A stretch of DNA of 64,000 bases from positions 4,438,001 to 4,502,000 of the forward strand of contig NC_092665.1 of assembly GCF_032118995.1 (NCBI RefSeq), in the 5' to 3' direction. The stretch comes from Asterias amurensis (taxonomy: Eukaryota; Echinodermata; Asteroidea; Forcipulatida; Asteriidae). The notes beneath the pieces are model-generated. The model saw only the letters and a list, made by a program, of their open reading frames with translations. It searched no databases and had not been told where the DNA came from. Position 1 is the stretch's first letter. Each line of letters opens with the position of its first letter. Made by a program: the position numbers and the translations under genes. Below, in pieces: positions 1-9,313 of this stretch.

Positions 1-432
1 GACACCGCAATTTTATTGTACACACCCAAACCAAACAGTGCACTCCTACAGTATCCGCCACCTCAAAAAGGCTAATGGTTTTTATGGGAAGGGGAAACCC
101 CCAAAGAGAAAACCCACGCATAATAGGGACCGAAAACCGAATCCGCACATAGCTCTAGCACTGGATCTGATCCTTGGTCCAAAGAGGTGAAAGACAGGAA
201 AGAAACCAACGAGCCACTCTGAATTACCCATTCAAATCAACCCTAGCAAAGCCGTAGCTATAGCCACTAATACGGATACGGCTTTGGCTTTATACACGAC
301 ATGAGACGCAGAAGTAGTTTGGCCCAATTGCGTCATGAGAACCCGAAGTCGTGGAATGTTTCGCAGACAGGACACGACAGGAGTGTTGTAGCCAAACTGA
401 TCATGTTAGTGGTTTTGTAAAGTTCTATTGCC
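1..432. other. intergenic, no gene recognised
   Basis: No convincing reading frame. Positions 1-90 (with CAAACCAAACAGTG and CACCTCAAAAAGGC) loosely resemble 35320-35390, so this is probably old repeat DNA. Positions 250-350 hold the GATACGGCTTTGGCTTT type of repeat seen elsewhere in the array. Confidence 0.4.
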
Positions 433-870
433 TTTAAAAGCAGTGGACACTACCGGTAATTACTCAAAATAATTAATGACGTAAAACCTTACTTGGTAAC
501 GAGTAATGACGTAAAACCTTACTTGGTAACGAGTAATGACGTAAAACCTTACTTGGTAACGAGTAATGGGAAGCTGTGTTGATACTATAAAACATTGTGA
601 GAGACGGCTCCCTCTGAAGTGACGTAGTTTTTGAGAAAGAAGTAATTTTCCACGAATTTGATTTCGAGACCTCAGTATTAGATTTTGAGGTCGATCCAAA
701 TCAAGCATCTAAACGCACACAACTTCGCGTGACAAGGGTGTTTGTTCCTTCATTAGTATCTCGACGACCATTTGAGCTCAGTTTTCACAGGTTTGTTGTT
801 TTATGCAAATATTGAGATAAAGCGAGAAGACTAGTCTTTGACAGTTTCCAATAGTGTCCAGTGTCTTTAA
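433..870. mobile_element. MITE family A copy (TTAAAGGCAGTGGACAC ends)
   Basis: Short non-coding DNA element with inverted ends: TTTAAAAGCAGTGGACACT on the left and AATAGTGTCCAGTGTCTTTAA on the right in decayed form. The centre is near-palindromic (GATTTCGAGACC ... GGTCGATC). No transposase frame is present. This copy has an internal 30-bp triplication at 474-563. The family recurs at least 13 more times in the window. The TTAA at the tips suggests a TTAA target site, as in Kolobok or piggyBac relatives (inference). Confidence 0.75.
474..563. repeat. three perfect 30-bp tandem repeats
   Basis: The unit begins TAATGACGTAAAACC and is repeated exactly three times (474-503, 504-533, 534-563) within MITE A. 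Other copies of the MITE carry this segment once, so the triplication is a local slippage event. Each unit contains TGACGTAA, close to a CRE/ATF half site. Confidence 0.9.
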
Positions 871-1613
871 TGTTGAACACAGTAATGCACCATGATGTAA
901 TACACGATGGTTATTATAAGTGCTGTCCGTCATAAAAATATGAAACTGAAGATTATTGGTCCAATCAACTGCTATCCATCCGTAGTTAATGATGTCTATT
1001 TGTATTTTATGCAAATTATTGGCTTGTAGCGCCCTCTCAAGTCAAGAGATAAAATGAAAAAAAAAACAGAAAAAAAAAACATGGAAGACCACCACGCTAT
1101 TATAGCTGGTCCAAAGAGCCTATACCATAAACAAGTTTACATACACAGACAACATTCTGAAAATAAACCCGACGGGTTAGATTTTACAAAGTCATTATGA
1201 TGTTAAAGTATTTCATTTCCATCACGTGCACACAACAGCGTCACAAAGCCAGCATTCATCCAAATAATAAAGGTAGTGGTGCGCGAGCCAACACAAGGCT
1301 TGTTGAATGTTTTGTCGTGTAGTTCTGATTGAACTTGGGGCATTACTGTATAAGACTCATTTGAATAACAGTGCATAGAATGATTGAAAAGGGGTAGTTT
1401 TGATTATTCGAGCGCAATTGCACAGACGATTGGTACGAGGAAATGGTATAATAGGAACTTGGTATAGGCTACTGCAGTAGGCGTACAGCTGAATACGGGA
1501 ATGTTGTCCTGTCAGACTTTGTAACTTTCAGTAAAGACAGCAACTTCAACTTGTTAACACATTACTTTTTTCTGGCTTGAATAGGTGCCCTCGTGTAAGA
1601 CAAAGCAGTAACA
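871..1613 (+). promoter_or_regulatory. upstream region of receptor gene 1, shared by all three units
   Basis: From about 959 the sequence aligns with the regions upstream of the other plus-strand receptors (8540-9313 and 16738-18965). Conserved blocks include CACGTGCACACAAC near 1225, CACAAAGCCAGCATTCA near 1243 and AACTTGGGGCATT near 1333. The conserved 380 bp before the ATG probably contain promoter and 5' UTR (inference). No clear TATA box was seen. This copy has uninterrupted (empty) sites for the transposons found in units 2 and 3. Confidence 0.45.
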
Positions 1614-3158
1614 ATGGATGGACGGATCTCGATGTATGTTTTGTTGGTGTGTGTTTGGTGTTCACTTGATGCAGGCGGACTCCCGATGGTTGCCACTGCT
1701 GACCCAACAGTGATTGCGGTGATCTTAACACCAGAGGCTGATCGTGAAGAGGATGGGCAGGTTGATATGAGGTGTACCGCTACGAACCTCCAGCCGGATT
1801 CCATAGTGGAGTGGATGACTAAAAACAGAATGAATGTAAACCCCGATGTCACTCTGAGGTGGAATGACACTACAATAACCTCCAACAGCCGGTTTATGTA
1901 CGCTACAACCTATCCAGGGAGTGGGATGGTTGTTCAATACTTAACGATTACTGATCTGCAGATTGAAGACTATGATGAATATATTTGTAACGTCAACCAC
2001 CCTATCACAGGAGGAGGAAGCACAATTGTAGCTACATCCAGCGTAATCCTGTCAGCTCCATCGTACCCAATATGTTCCCCTTCTGGACCTATCACAGTAT
2101 ACACCGGTAGAGAGTTACAATTGAGATGTCTATATTATGCTGACAACCCTGCAGCTATAATGGAAACTCACCAAATGAATAACTCTGGAAGCTACACCTG
2201 GACATCATTGAACACCAATGACATCATCGCCGAATGGACATTGAATTTGACTGTTGGTAATGCTCAAAATGATGTTGCATTCAACTGCACTGTACCCCAA
2301 GGAACTTCAGATAATGTGAAGCGTTACGGCAGCTGTATCATTGGACCAATCAGTGTGACGATGTCGACAAGTACTACTATAACTGCAGTCACAATGCTTG
2401 CAACGGATACCCCACCACCTGCATCCAGCTCAGCAGCCATTGCTGGGGCAATCGGAGGAGGAATAGCTGCAATCCTTATCATCATAATCATCATCTTGAT
2501 TTGCAGAAAACGTCTCTGTCACCAGACTACAAAAGACCCGGTCTTAAATCTCAGCACTAAGTTTACACCAGATCACCCGGAACATTCTCCCAGTTTCGTT
2601 GATCCGTATGGGGTGGACACTTATGACCAATCACATTCCAGCCACCCAGTCGCTCCTCCACCCGCATCCAAGCCAGCCCCATCCCCCACTAAACCCCCAT
2701 CATCGGACCCAGCAGTTTACGCCCAACCAAACAGCAACGCAAGAGGGCGGTATTCAGAAAATCCCGATGACGTCACGTCCCACAACAACCCTGCATTCAA
2801 CTCAACTGGCTTAGATGGAGTTACTGAGCTATACGCACCTATGAAACCAGTAGCAAAGGTCAGGCCATCCAAGACACCCAGAAAACCCGAACCGTATAAA
2901 CCCAAATCAGAGCGACAGAGCAACCCACCTGAACCTACCAATCGAGACCCGATGCCCCAGTCACCCCCTAATGACCATGACGAATCCCACCCAGTACCCG
3001 ATAATCCTACTTATGCCCAAGTCTCTCGGCCCAAGAGCAACCCAGATCACATTGTCTACGCTGATTTGGATTTGCTATCATCGGACGAGGCTCAAGACGA
3101 TGAAGCCCGGCGCCCTCAATCATCTGATGCAGTGATGTACGCAAGTGTCAAAATGTAG
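1614..3158 (+). CDS. IgSF membrane receptor with SIRP-like ITIM tail, plus-strand copy 1
   Basis: 514 residues in one exon. The signal peptide is about residues 1-25. Ig domain 1 has Cys54 and Cys125, with DYDEYIC before the second Cys. Ig domain 2 has Cys172 and Cys225, plus an extra pair, Cys154 in PICSPSGPI and Cys241 in CIIGPISV. The membrane helix is about 273-297 (GAIGGG then an Ile run), followed by basic CRKR. The proline-rich tail carries tyrosine motifs at Y369, Y407 (LYAPM), Y467 (TYAQV), Y482 (IVYADL) and Y509 (VMYASV). The last two match the ITIM pattern [ILVS]xYxx[ILV], known to recruit SH2 phosphatases such as SHP-1/SHP-2 in vertebrates. The start ATG sits in AACAATGG and is conserved in all three copies. 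Likely an inhibitory surface receptor (inference); the ligand is unknown. It is the first member of a tandem array and convergent to a broken minus-strand receptor. Confidence 0.9.
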   Translation: MDGRISMYVLLVCVWCSLDAGGLPMVATADPTVIAVILTPEADREEDGQVDMRCTATNLQPDSIVEWMTKNRMNVNPDVTLRWNDTTITSNSRFMYATTYPGSGMVVQYLTITDLQIEDYDEYICNVNHPITGGGSTIVATSSVILSAPSYPICSPSGPITVYTGRELQLRCLYYADNPAAIMETHQMNNSGSYTWTSLNTNDIIAEWTLNLTVGNAQNDVAFNCTVPQGTSDNVKRYGSCIIGPISVTMSTSTTITAVTMLATDTPPPASSSAAIAGAIGGGIAAILIIIIIILICRKRLCHQTTKDPVLNLSTKFTPDHPEHSPSFVDPYGVDTYDQSHSSHPVAPPPASKPAPSPTKPPSSDPAVYAQPNSNARGRYSENPDDVTSHNNPAFNSTGLDGVTELYAPMKPVAKVRPSKTPRKPEPYKPKSERQSNPPEPTNRDPMPQSPPNDHDESHPVPDNPTYAQVSRPKSNPDHIVYADLDLLSSDEAQDDEARRPQSSDAVMYASVKM

Positions 3159-3767
3159 GCCAAAGAAACGGGAATTTCCCGCGATATTCCCGGGCGGGAG
3201 TTTTCCGCTTGTGCGAAAAGCTAACAATAGTTAGAAACAACTTGTTCTTTTGTCTGTCTACGAATGCCCAGGATGACTCATCTATCAATGGTCCAGCCGT
3301 CGATTTCACCAAACTCTTAGGATTGGTCTTAGAACTGAGGCCGAGTTAAGTTCCGTAGCCATAGACGTTCGGACGCATTGAACTCATCCTAAGTTAGGAC
3401 GAGACTCGTTCTAACTCGAGATGGGATAAATATTCCCTAGCGTTTCGCGAAACCGGCTTCCGAACTCTTAAATCCAGGTTTTCCAAAGTGTGGTACGCAC
3501 CTTTAAAATGTAGTTGTACGGATATGGACATGACGAACACAATGCTTAAAATATTTATAGAACTTTATGCATATTTTATTAATATTGCAATAGAGACCCA
3601 CTGAATGAAATGAAATGACACGTCATTGGTTGAGAAAAAAGCTATACGGAACTAAGCCTGCCACTTTACCTAATAGTCGATGTTTTTTCGTACGAGCAGT
3701 ATTATGCCTTGCGTTGTGTTGTATCATTATGTTTCCTAAAAACCAAGTCTATAAAATCGTGATTTTA
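3159..3767. other. 3' flank of receptor gene 1
   Basis: Begins like the flanks of copies 2 and 3 (GGGAATTTCCCGCGATA). It then holds a decayed copy of MITE family E (GTCGATTTCACCAAACTCTTAGG near 3300) that is absent from the other two units. An AATAAA present in copies 2 and 3 is not intact here. Confidence 0.4.
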
Positions 3768-4492
3768 TGTTTAGTAAGTGATTGAATGATTTAATCAATA
3801 TACAATATGCGTGCATTATAAAAGCTAACAATTTTGAATTATGTAAACAGATTGTACGCAGATTCTGATGTCATCGGAGTGTGGGTTCGATTCCTGGTCA
3901 TGACACTTTTGTGCTTCGGCTAGATCTTAACCAGAATTCCTACCCTTAACCACGGTGTATAATGGGGACCTTTGACGGCCGAGGTTTCGTTGCATTGAAC
4001 CCTTGGCTGTAATTTTCAGCTCGAGGTTACAATATTATATACTCTTTAGGGAATGGGGAAAGTTGTTTTGATAGGTCAAAGTATGCAATAATGCAAGGAT
4101 AATGTTTCAAAGTGCTTTGATCTCAACTTGTACTTTAAGTGATAGCCTAATTAATACAAATCTATCAAATCGAGATGTTATGTTTATAAAGTGATTGAAT
4201 GATTTAATCAATATACAAGATGCGTGTATTATATAAAAGCTAACAATCTAGAATTTATTAAGATTGTACGCAGAACACATAAAGAAATACATAGCGTTTC
4301 GTGAACGAGTTTTTTTTTTTTGGACTTGAATTAAGATGGCATCGGAATGTGGGCTCGACTCCTGGTCATGACAATATTGTCCTTGGCATGGACTAGGCAC
4401 TTAACCATAATTGCTTCCCTTAACCAATGTGTATAATGATAACCTTTGACGGTTGAGATAATAGTTTGTCGCAAATTAAATCATTGGCTGTA
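3768..4492. repeat. two direct repeats of about 410 bp containing tRNA-SINE-like sequence
   Basis: The segment starting GTGATTGAATGATTTAATCA occurs near 3778 and again near 4189, each followed by a text with a tRNA B-box-like core (GGGTTCGATTCCTGG near 3884, GGGCTCGACTCCTGG near 4351) and then by TTAACCA...AATGG..ACCTTTGACGG. A third, shorter relative is joined to the broken receptor tail at 8002-8110. The B box is followed by TCATGACA, as in the better SINE copy at 42041-42330. I read these as decayed tRNA-derived SINE pieces duplicated with their flank. Confidence 0.5.
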
Positions 4493-4876
4493 TTAAAGGA
4501 ACACGTTGCCTTGGATCGGTCGAGTTGGTCTTTGAAAAGCGTTTGTAACCGTTTGTTATAAAATGCATATGATTAGAAAGATAAGTAGAATATTATGATC
4601 CACACAAGTATCACTCTAATTTGCGTGGTTTTCCTCTTACCTCTTAGACAAACACGGTCGGCCATTTATGGGAGTCAAATTTTTGACTCCCATAAATGGC
4701 CGACCGTGTTAGTTCGCAAAGAAAAAGGAAAACCACGAAATTTCGAGGCAAATATGTGTTGATCATTGTATTCTACTTTTACAACATCTTTCCAACCATA
4801 TGCATTTTATAACAAATGGTTACAAAACGCTTTTTATAGACCAACTCGTCCGATCCAAGGCAACGTGTTCCTTTAA
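4493..4876. mobile_element. foldback MITE family B (TTAAAGGAACACGTTGCC ends)
   Basis: Almost the whole 384 bp is one inverted repeat. The ends TTAAAGGAACACGTTGCC and GGCAACGTGTTCCTTTAA are exact mirrors, and the centre at about 4655-4710 is a near-perfect palindrome (GGCCATTTATGGGAGTCAAA and its complement). It has no coding capacity. A second copy lies at 34799-35187. The TTAA tips fit a TTAA target site. Confidence 0.85.
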
Positions 4877-5249
4877 GCAGCTTGGAGTTGTATGCTCACA
4901 GGGAGTTGAGATGGCTTGTGGATTTGTCAAAATGATGAAGGTTTAATGTTTCAAAGTGCTTCGATCTAACTAACTATTAACTAACTAACTTGATAGCCAA
5001 AACACATGTTATTTTCAAACAAAGTTACACAATAACTTATATATATATTTTTAAGTCAGCTTTTTAAATTGATTTAAATAATGTTATATAGCCACTTGTT
5101 GATGTTCACAGCCACGCCATTTTAAAATTATATTATATTCATTTTGGGGGTTGATGCACGCGTTTTCATGAATAAGTTTGGTATTCAAAGTGTCTGCATT
5201 TTGTTTATTTCTCATCATGCCTTAAAATATTCAGACATTTTGTACTTTG
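4877..5249. other. unit spacer, no gene
   Basis: Contains the CTAACTAACT motif that recurs at 12765-12795 and, inverted, at 21335-21355. From 5085 it matches 8272-8420 within the same unit (GCCACTTGTTGATGTTCA), an internal duplication. Confidence 0.4.
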
Positions 5250-5626
5250 TTAAAGCCACTATACACTTTCTGTACAGAAAAGAAGAAAAAAAGTTCACAG
5301 ATTTACAAATAACTTACAGGGTTTACAGAAGGTAATGGTGAAAGACTTCTCTTGAAATATTATTCCATGAAATGCTTTACTTTTTGAGAAAACACTAAAA
5401 CAATATCAATTCTCGATAGCGAGAATTGCGGATTTATTTTAAACACATGTCATGACACGGCGAAACGTGCGGAAACAAGGGTGGGTTTTCCCGTTGTTTT
5501 CTCCCGACTCCGATGACCGATTGAGCCTAAATTTTCACAGGTTTGTTATTTTATATATAAGTTATGATACACGAAGTGTGGGACTTGGACAATATACTGT
5601 TTACCGAAAGTGTATAATGGCTTTAA
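5250..5626. mobile_element. MITE family D copy (TTAAAGCCATT..CACTTTCGG ends)
   Basis: Ends TTAAAGCCACTATACACTTT and AAAGTGTATAATGGCTTTAA are inverted repeats, with an internal TCTCGATAGCGAGAATT palindrome and no transposase frame. The paralogous stretch at 8410-8460 lacks the element, so it inserted after that internal duplication. Other copies are at 13046-13342, 35862-36053 and 40840-41216. Confidence 0.8.
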
Positions 5627-6180
5627 TACAATTTGTATGTAAATAGTAAACGCAGAGTTTGATCATATTAGCACAAACTATTCAGATCTCACGATAATTC
5701 AAACAGTTATGAACAAGGGTTTCTACGAATATTGCGTATGTGAATGAAACAAACTCTTACAAAATAATGAGCTATAAACGTTTGAATACACGCGAGATTT
5801 GAAAATTTTGGTTGATATAACTATATCATTCGATGACACTGTTTACTATAATCTGGTTTAATGTCAGAAGTTGTAATATACAAATTAGGGTTTGATATAA
5901 AGGCTATTATGTTTGCTGAAAGAAATTTATAAATAATGATCGCAATGCTGAAATACAGAAATAATCGATTATATTTTGAAATATATATATATATAATGTA
6001 CTGCACGCAGATTTTTGTGTCAAAATAATGTCTTCGGTTGAAATTAAAATAAAACAACATTTACGAAGTGTTAGGAAAAGGAAATGCCACAATGTACCTT
6101 TTGCGAGATTGTATACTCATCACATAAAGAACTAGCTAGCAGCAATAATAAAATGCTTTGATATTCAAAACGTTAACACG
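5627..6180. other. unit spacer, no gene
   Basis: AT-rich DNA that aligns with 13343-14440 and, in part, with 21660-22480 in the other units. No conserved reading frame is seen. Confidence 0.4.
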
Positions 6181-6847
6181 GCTGATTGCTTTTCTGATTC
6201 ATGTGTTTACGTATGGTTCAGCTTGTTTGTGGTCGAGCAAGGCTATATAAATAGTTCAAAGCATATCGTTCCGTCCCAGCTTTGGAGTAAGCCCAACTAT
6301 GGACCCATTCTCAACTTGAGTGTGGAACAGTTGGGCGACCCAATTGTAGCTGCATGTATCCAGAGATACTTCACTGTACATTGAGCCAGTGGAAGCTACC
6401 ATGCAGTTAAGTGTACGTATTAGTGGGGAAACCTCAATGGTTCTGAAGGGGCCCCGTTGTATAAAGTTGACTGAGACTCTGTCAACCTCAGTTGGGCCAA
6501 CCCAACTGTAACAGATTGGTCGTCAAATTCACCCAAGTTGGGACCGGTCCCAATTGAGGACTTTTCTAATGTTGGGGTGGAACATATCAGAGTATTCAAA
6601 AATACAAGTGGGGTCACAAAACAGAGTCGTGTCTGCGATTACAAAACGTATACATTGTACAAGACTTTGTGGTGATTGAAGTACACAGTGTGCTGTGTAT
6701 ATATGACTCATAAAAACACAGCCATCATTTTGAACTGTTTGAAACTGAATAGCCAGGTCGAATTTTCAAAGATGGCCGACTTCAGACTGTGTGATATGAG
6801 ATGAATTCCCCTCCTATATGACGTAAAACAAACAAAAAAAGTACAAA
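6181..6847 (+). promoter_or_regulatory. conserved block with a strong TATA box, product unknown
   Basis: TATATAAATA at 6244-6253 is followed by about 500 bp that are well conserved in unit 2 (TATAAATA at 14518-14525) and unit 3 (TATA damaged near 22556). The body contains repeated AGTTGGGC / GCCCAACT words able to pair with each other. Frames in it differ between units and are not conserved, so any transcript is more likely non-coding. It could equally be an old repeat. Confidence 0.35.
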
Positions 6848-7345
6848 TTAAAGTCACCTGGAAGTGGTATTTTTTCAAAATAAAGCTTTTGTCACTAATA
6901 TATGTGTTTTGATGAGTGGAATGTGAATAAACAGTTAACTAAGGTTTAAAAAAACAGTTCTTATGTTATTTACAAATTTAAGAGTAGACCCCGACCCGAG
7001 AGGGCGCTGTTCGTGACGTCAATCGAGGCAAACTTTTTTTGTTTCCCCGGCAATGCCGACCAGGTGTATTGCTGCTGAATGCAGAAAAACACTTTTTGAA
7101 ATGTACCAACTCACGACTTGGACGTACATGTACTTTGCACGTGTGTTTACTATACGCATTGCAGGCAAAGTCTGCCTCGATTGACGTCACAAAAGGGGTA
7201 GGCGGAGTTAGCCCCCAAACAACTTTATATTTTTTATAAACATATAAGTCGTGACAAACAATTACTAAATAAATTGTTTTATTGTTCGTAAGCATATACT
7301 CTTATGTTTGAAAGAAAAAGAAATTCTATTTCCAGGTGACTTTAA
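6848..7345. mobile_element. MITE family C copy (TTAAAGTCACCTGGAA ends)
   Basis: Ends TTAAAGTCACCTGGAAG and ATTTCCAGGTGACTTTAA are inverted. Inside are two inverted stretches around GACGTCAATCGAGGCA and TGCCTCGATTGACGTCA. No transposase is present. Copies are at 15091-15547 (same unit position, so inherited with the unit), 27751-28313 and 44935-45511. Confidence 0.8.
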
Positions 7346-7482
7346 TGTACAGTAACATCATATCATGAAATCGTTTAACGGTAATTTCTGATGCACAATT
7401 CCATGTGCAATTCAACTAGTATTTCTGTAAAATAGGACTTGGCGCAAAAGGCAAACGTGGGAAATGTATGTATACAATGTTA

Positions 7483-8001
7483 TTATGCATAAGAAACCTC
7501 TGCATACGGCGATTCGTCTTCAGGACTTATAGTCTCATCCTCGCCAAGATGGAAAATCAGACCAGTGGTAGCGATATAACAGTCAATGCAGTCTGCTGAA
7601 GGGGTATCCTTGGATGATGACGTCTCTACAACTGAGAGTGTCCAATGCGCAGACGCAGATGAGTCTGCTTATCACCTATCGTGTCACGTGATTGCTTCTT
7701 TCTATAGGCTTTTCTTCTAATCTTTGCGTACAAAATGGCTGAAGTCACGATGTTTGTTCTTCAAGCTGTCAGAGCTGTCATTAACATCTGATAATTTAGC
7801 TGTTTTGATTGGACGGGCGTACGTGACGTTATTAACTGAGTCTAGCGCCTTCTCGTGTGGTGGTTGAACTCCTGACGTAGATGGTAACTCCATTCGAGGT
7901 CGAACCAATTGGGGTATATTATTTTCTGGTATGATTTCATTGTTTGGGGTGGAGTCTTGGCTAGCCACCGATCGGGGTATTTGACTTGTAGGCAAGGTAT
8001 G
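7483..8001 (-). pseudogene. tail fragment of minus-strand IgSF receptor, unit 1
   Basis: Matches the cytoplasmic tail of the intact receptor at 23695-25251, from about its residue 348 (LPTSQIPRSVASQD) to the stop (EVSYA). Everything upstream (Ig domains, membrane helix) is missing. The join at 8001 changes abruptly to SINE-like sequence, at exactly the same base as in unit 2 (16198). A one-base change shifts the frame at the DFSHLYAKI motif, so the fragment is dead. It once lay convergent to receptor copy 1. Confidence 0.85.
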
Positions 8002-8540
8002 CTGTATACTTAACCATAATTGCTTCTCTGAACATAGGTGTGTAATGGGAACCTTTGACGTATGAGATCATAATATTTGGTTGGCTGTAACGTTAACTCT
8101 AGGGAGTTGAGAAAGTTTCTGGATGTGTAATGTTTAAAGTGCCTTGATCAAACGTTGTACTTAAAGTGATAGCCATGAAAACATATGCATTTTTTTAATA
8201 AAGTAAGTTACACAGAAAAAAACTGTTTATACAATTTTAGCAGTTAACTGTTTTAATTTATTTCATTCGTGTTTGATAGCCACTTGTTGATGTTCATAGC
8301 CACGCCATTTTAAAATTATGTATCACAATCAATGTTTGAGTTAAAGCGCGCGTTTCCAGGAATAATTTTGGTTTTTAAAATAGTCTGCATATCGTTTATT
8401 TCTCTGCATGCTTTATATTAAGAAAAAAGAAGATATTTTTTAAAGATTTTTATATTAATAGAAAACCAGAGCTGGATCATTTTAGCACAAATTTATCAAA
8501 TCTCACGAGAATTCGAACAAACTCTCACAGAAAAATGTGT
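8002..8540. other. repeat-derived spacer to the unit boundary
   Basis: Begins with the SINE-like text TTAACCATAATTGCTTC and continues with GCCACTTGTTGATGTTCA, a second within-unit copy of 5085-5250. No gene is seen. Confidence 0.4.
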
Positions 8541-9313
8541 CCAATCATCTGCTATCCATCCGTAGTTAGTAATGTCTCTTTGTATTTTATACAAATTATT
8601 GGCTTGAAGCGCCCGCTCATGGCAAGAAATCAACCGGGAAAAACCTGCAAGACCACCACGCTATTATAGGCCCTCAGTTTCGAAACCACGGCTTGGGCTT
8701 TGGATTCGGCTTGAGGTTCCGTTCTCCCGTCTGAAGCCCTTAGCGCGTATACCACAAGCACGCGCAATTGTCAAGCAACCGGCGGGGCCAAGCTCTAGCC
8801 TTAGTCGAATCCAAAGCCAAATCCACTCGTTTCGAAAAGGGCCATTGCTGGTCCAAAAAGCTCACCATAAGTTACTTTACATACTGGCAACATTCTGAAA
8901 ATAAACCCGACGAGTTAGATTTTAGAAAGTCATAATAATGTTAAAGTTTTCCAGTTGCCTCACGTGCACACAACATTGTCACAAAGCCAGCATTCACTAT
9001 AACATATTAATAAAGGTAGCTGGGTGAAAGCCAACACAATGCTTGTTGAATGTTTTGTCGTGTAGTTTTGAATGAACTTGGGGCATTGCTGTATAAGCTT
9101 CATTTGAATAAAGTGCATATAGAATGATTGAAAAGGGGTAGTTTTGATTAATTGGAACGCATTTGCACAGACGATTGGTATGAGGAAATGGTATAATAAG
9201 ATCTTGGTTAAGCTACTTTGTAACTTTCAGTACAGACAGCAACTTCAACCTGATCGCACATTACTTTTACCGGCTTGAATCTAGGTGCCTTATTGTAAGA
9301 CAAAGCGTTAACA
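8541..9313 (+). promoter_or_regulatory. upstream region of receptor gene 2
   Basis: Homologous to 959-1613 and contains the same conserved blocks (CACGTGCACACAAC near 8952, AACTTGGGGCATT near 9073). It differs from unit 1 by a palindromic MITE at 8669-8843. Confidence 0.45.
8669..8843. mobile_element. short palindromic MITE family G
   Basis: Ends GGCCCTCAGTTTCGAAACCA and ACTCGTTTCGAAAAGGGCC are inverted repeats. Inside, GGATTCGGCTT and its complement pair. The unit 1 site at 1099-1106 (TTATAGCTGGTCC) is empty, and the flank ATAG is repeated on the right side in unit 3. Copies: 11035-11191, 16866-17041, 20662-20818. Confidence 0.7.

Noticed and set aside
474-563. CRISPR-like array
   Set aside because: Three abutting units without spacers inside a MITE, in an animal genome.
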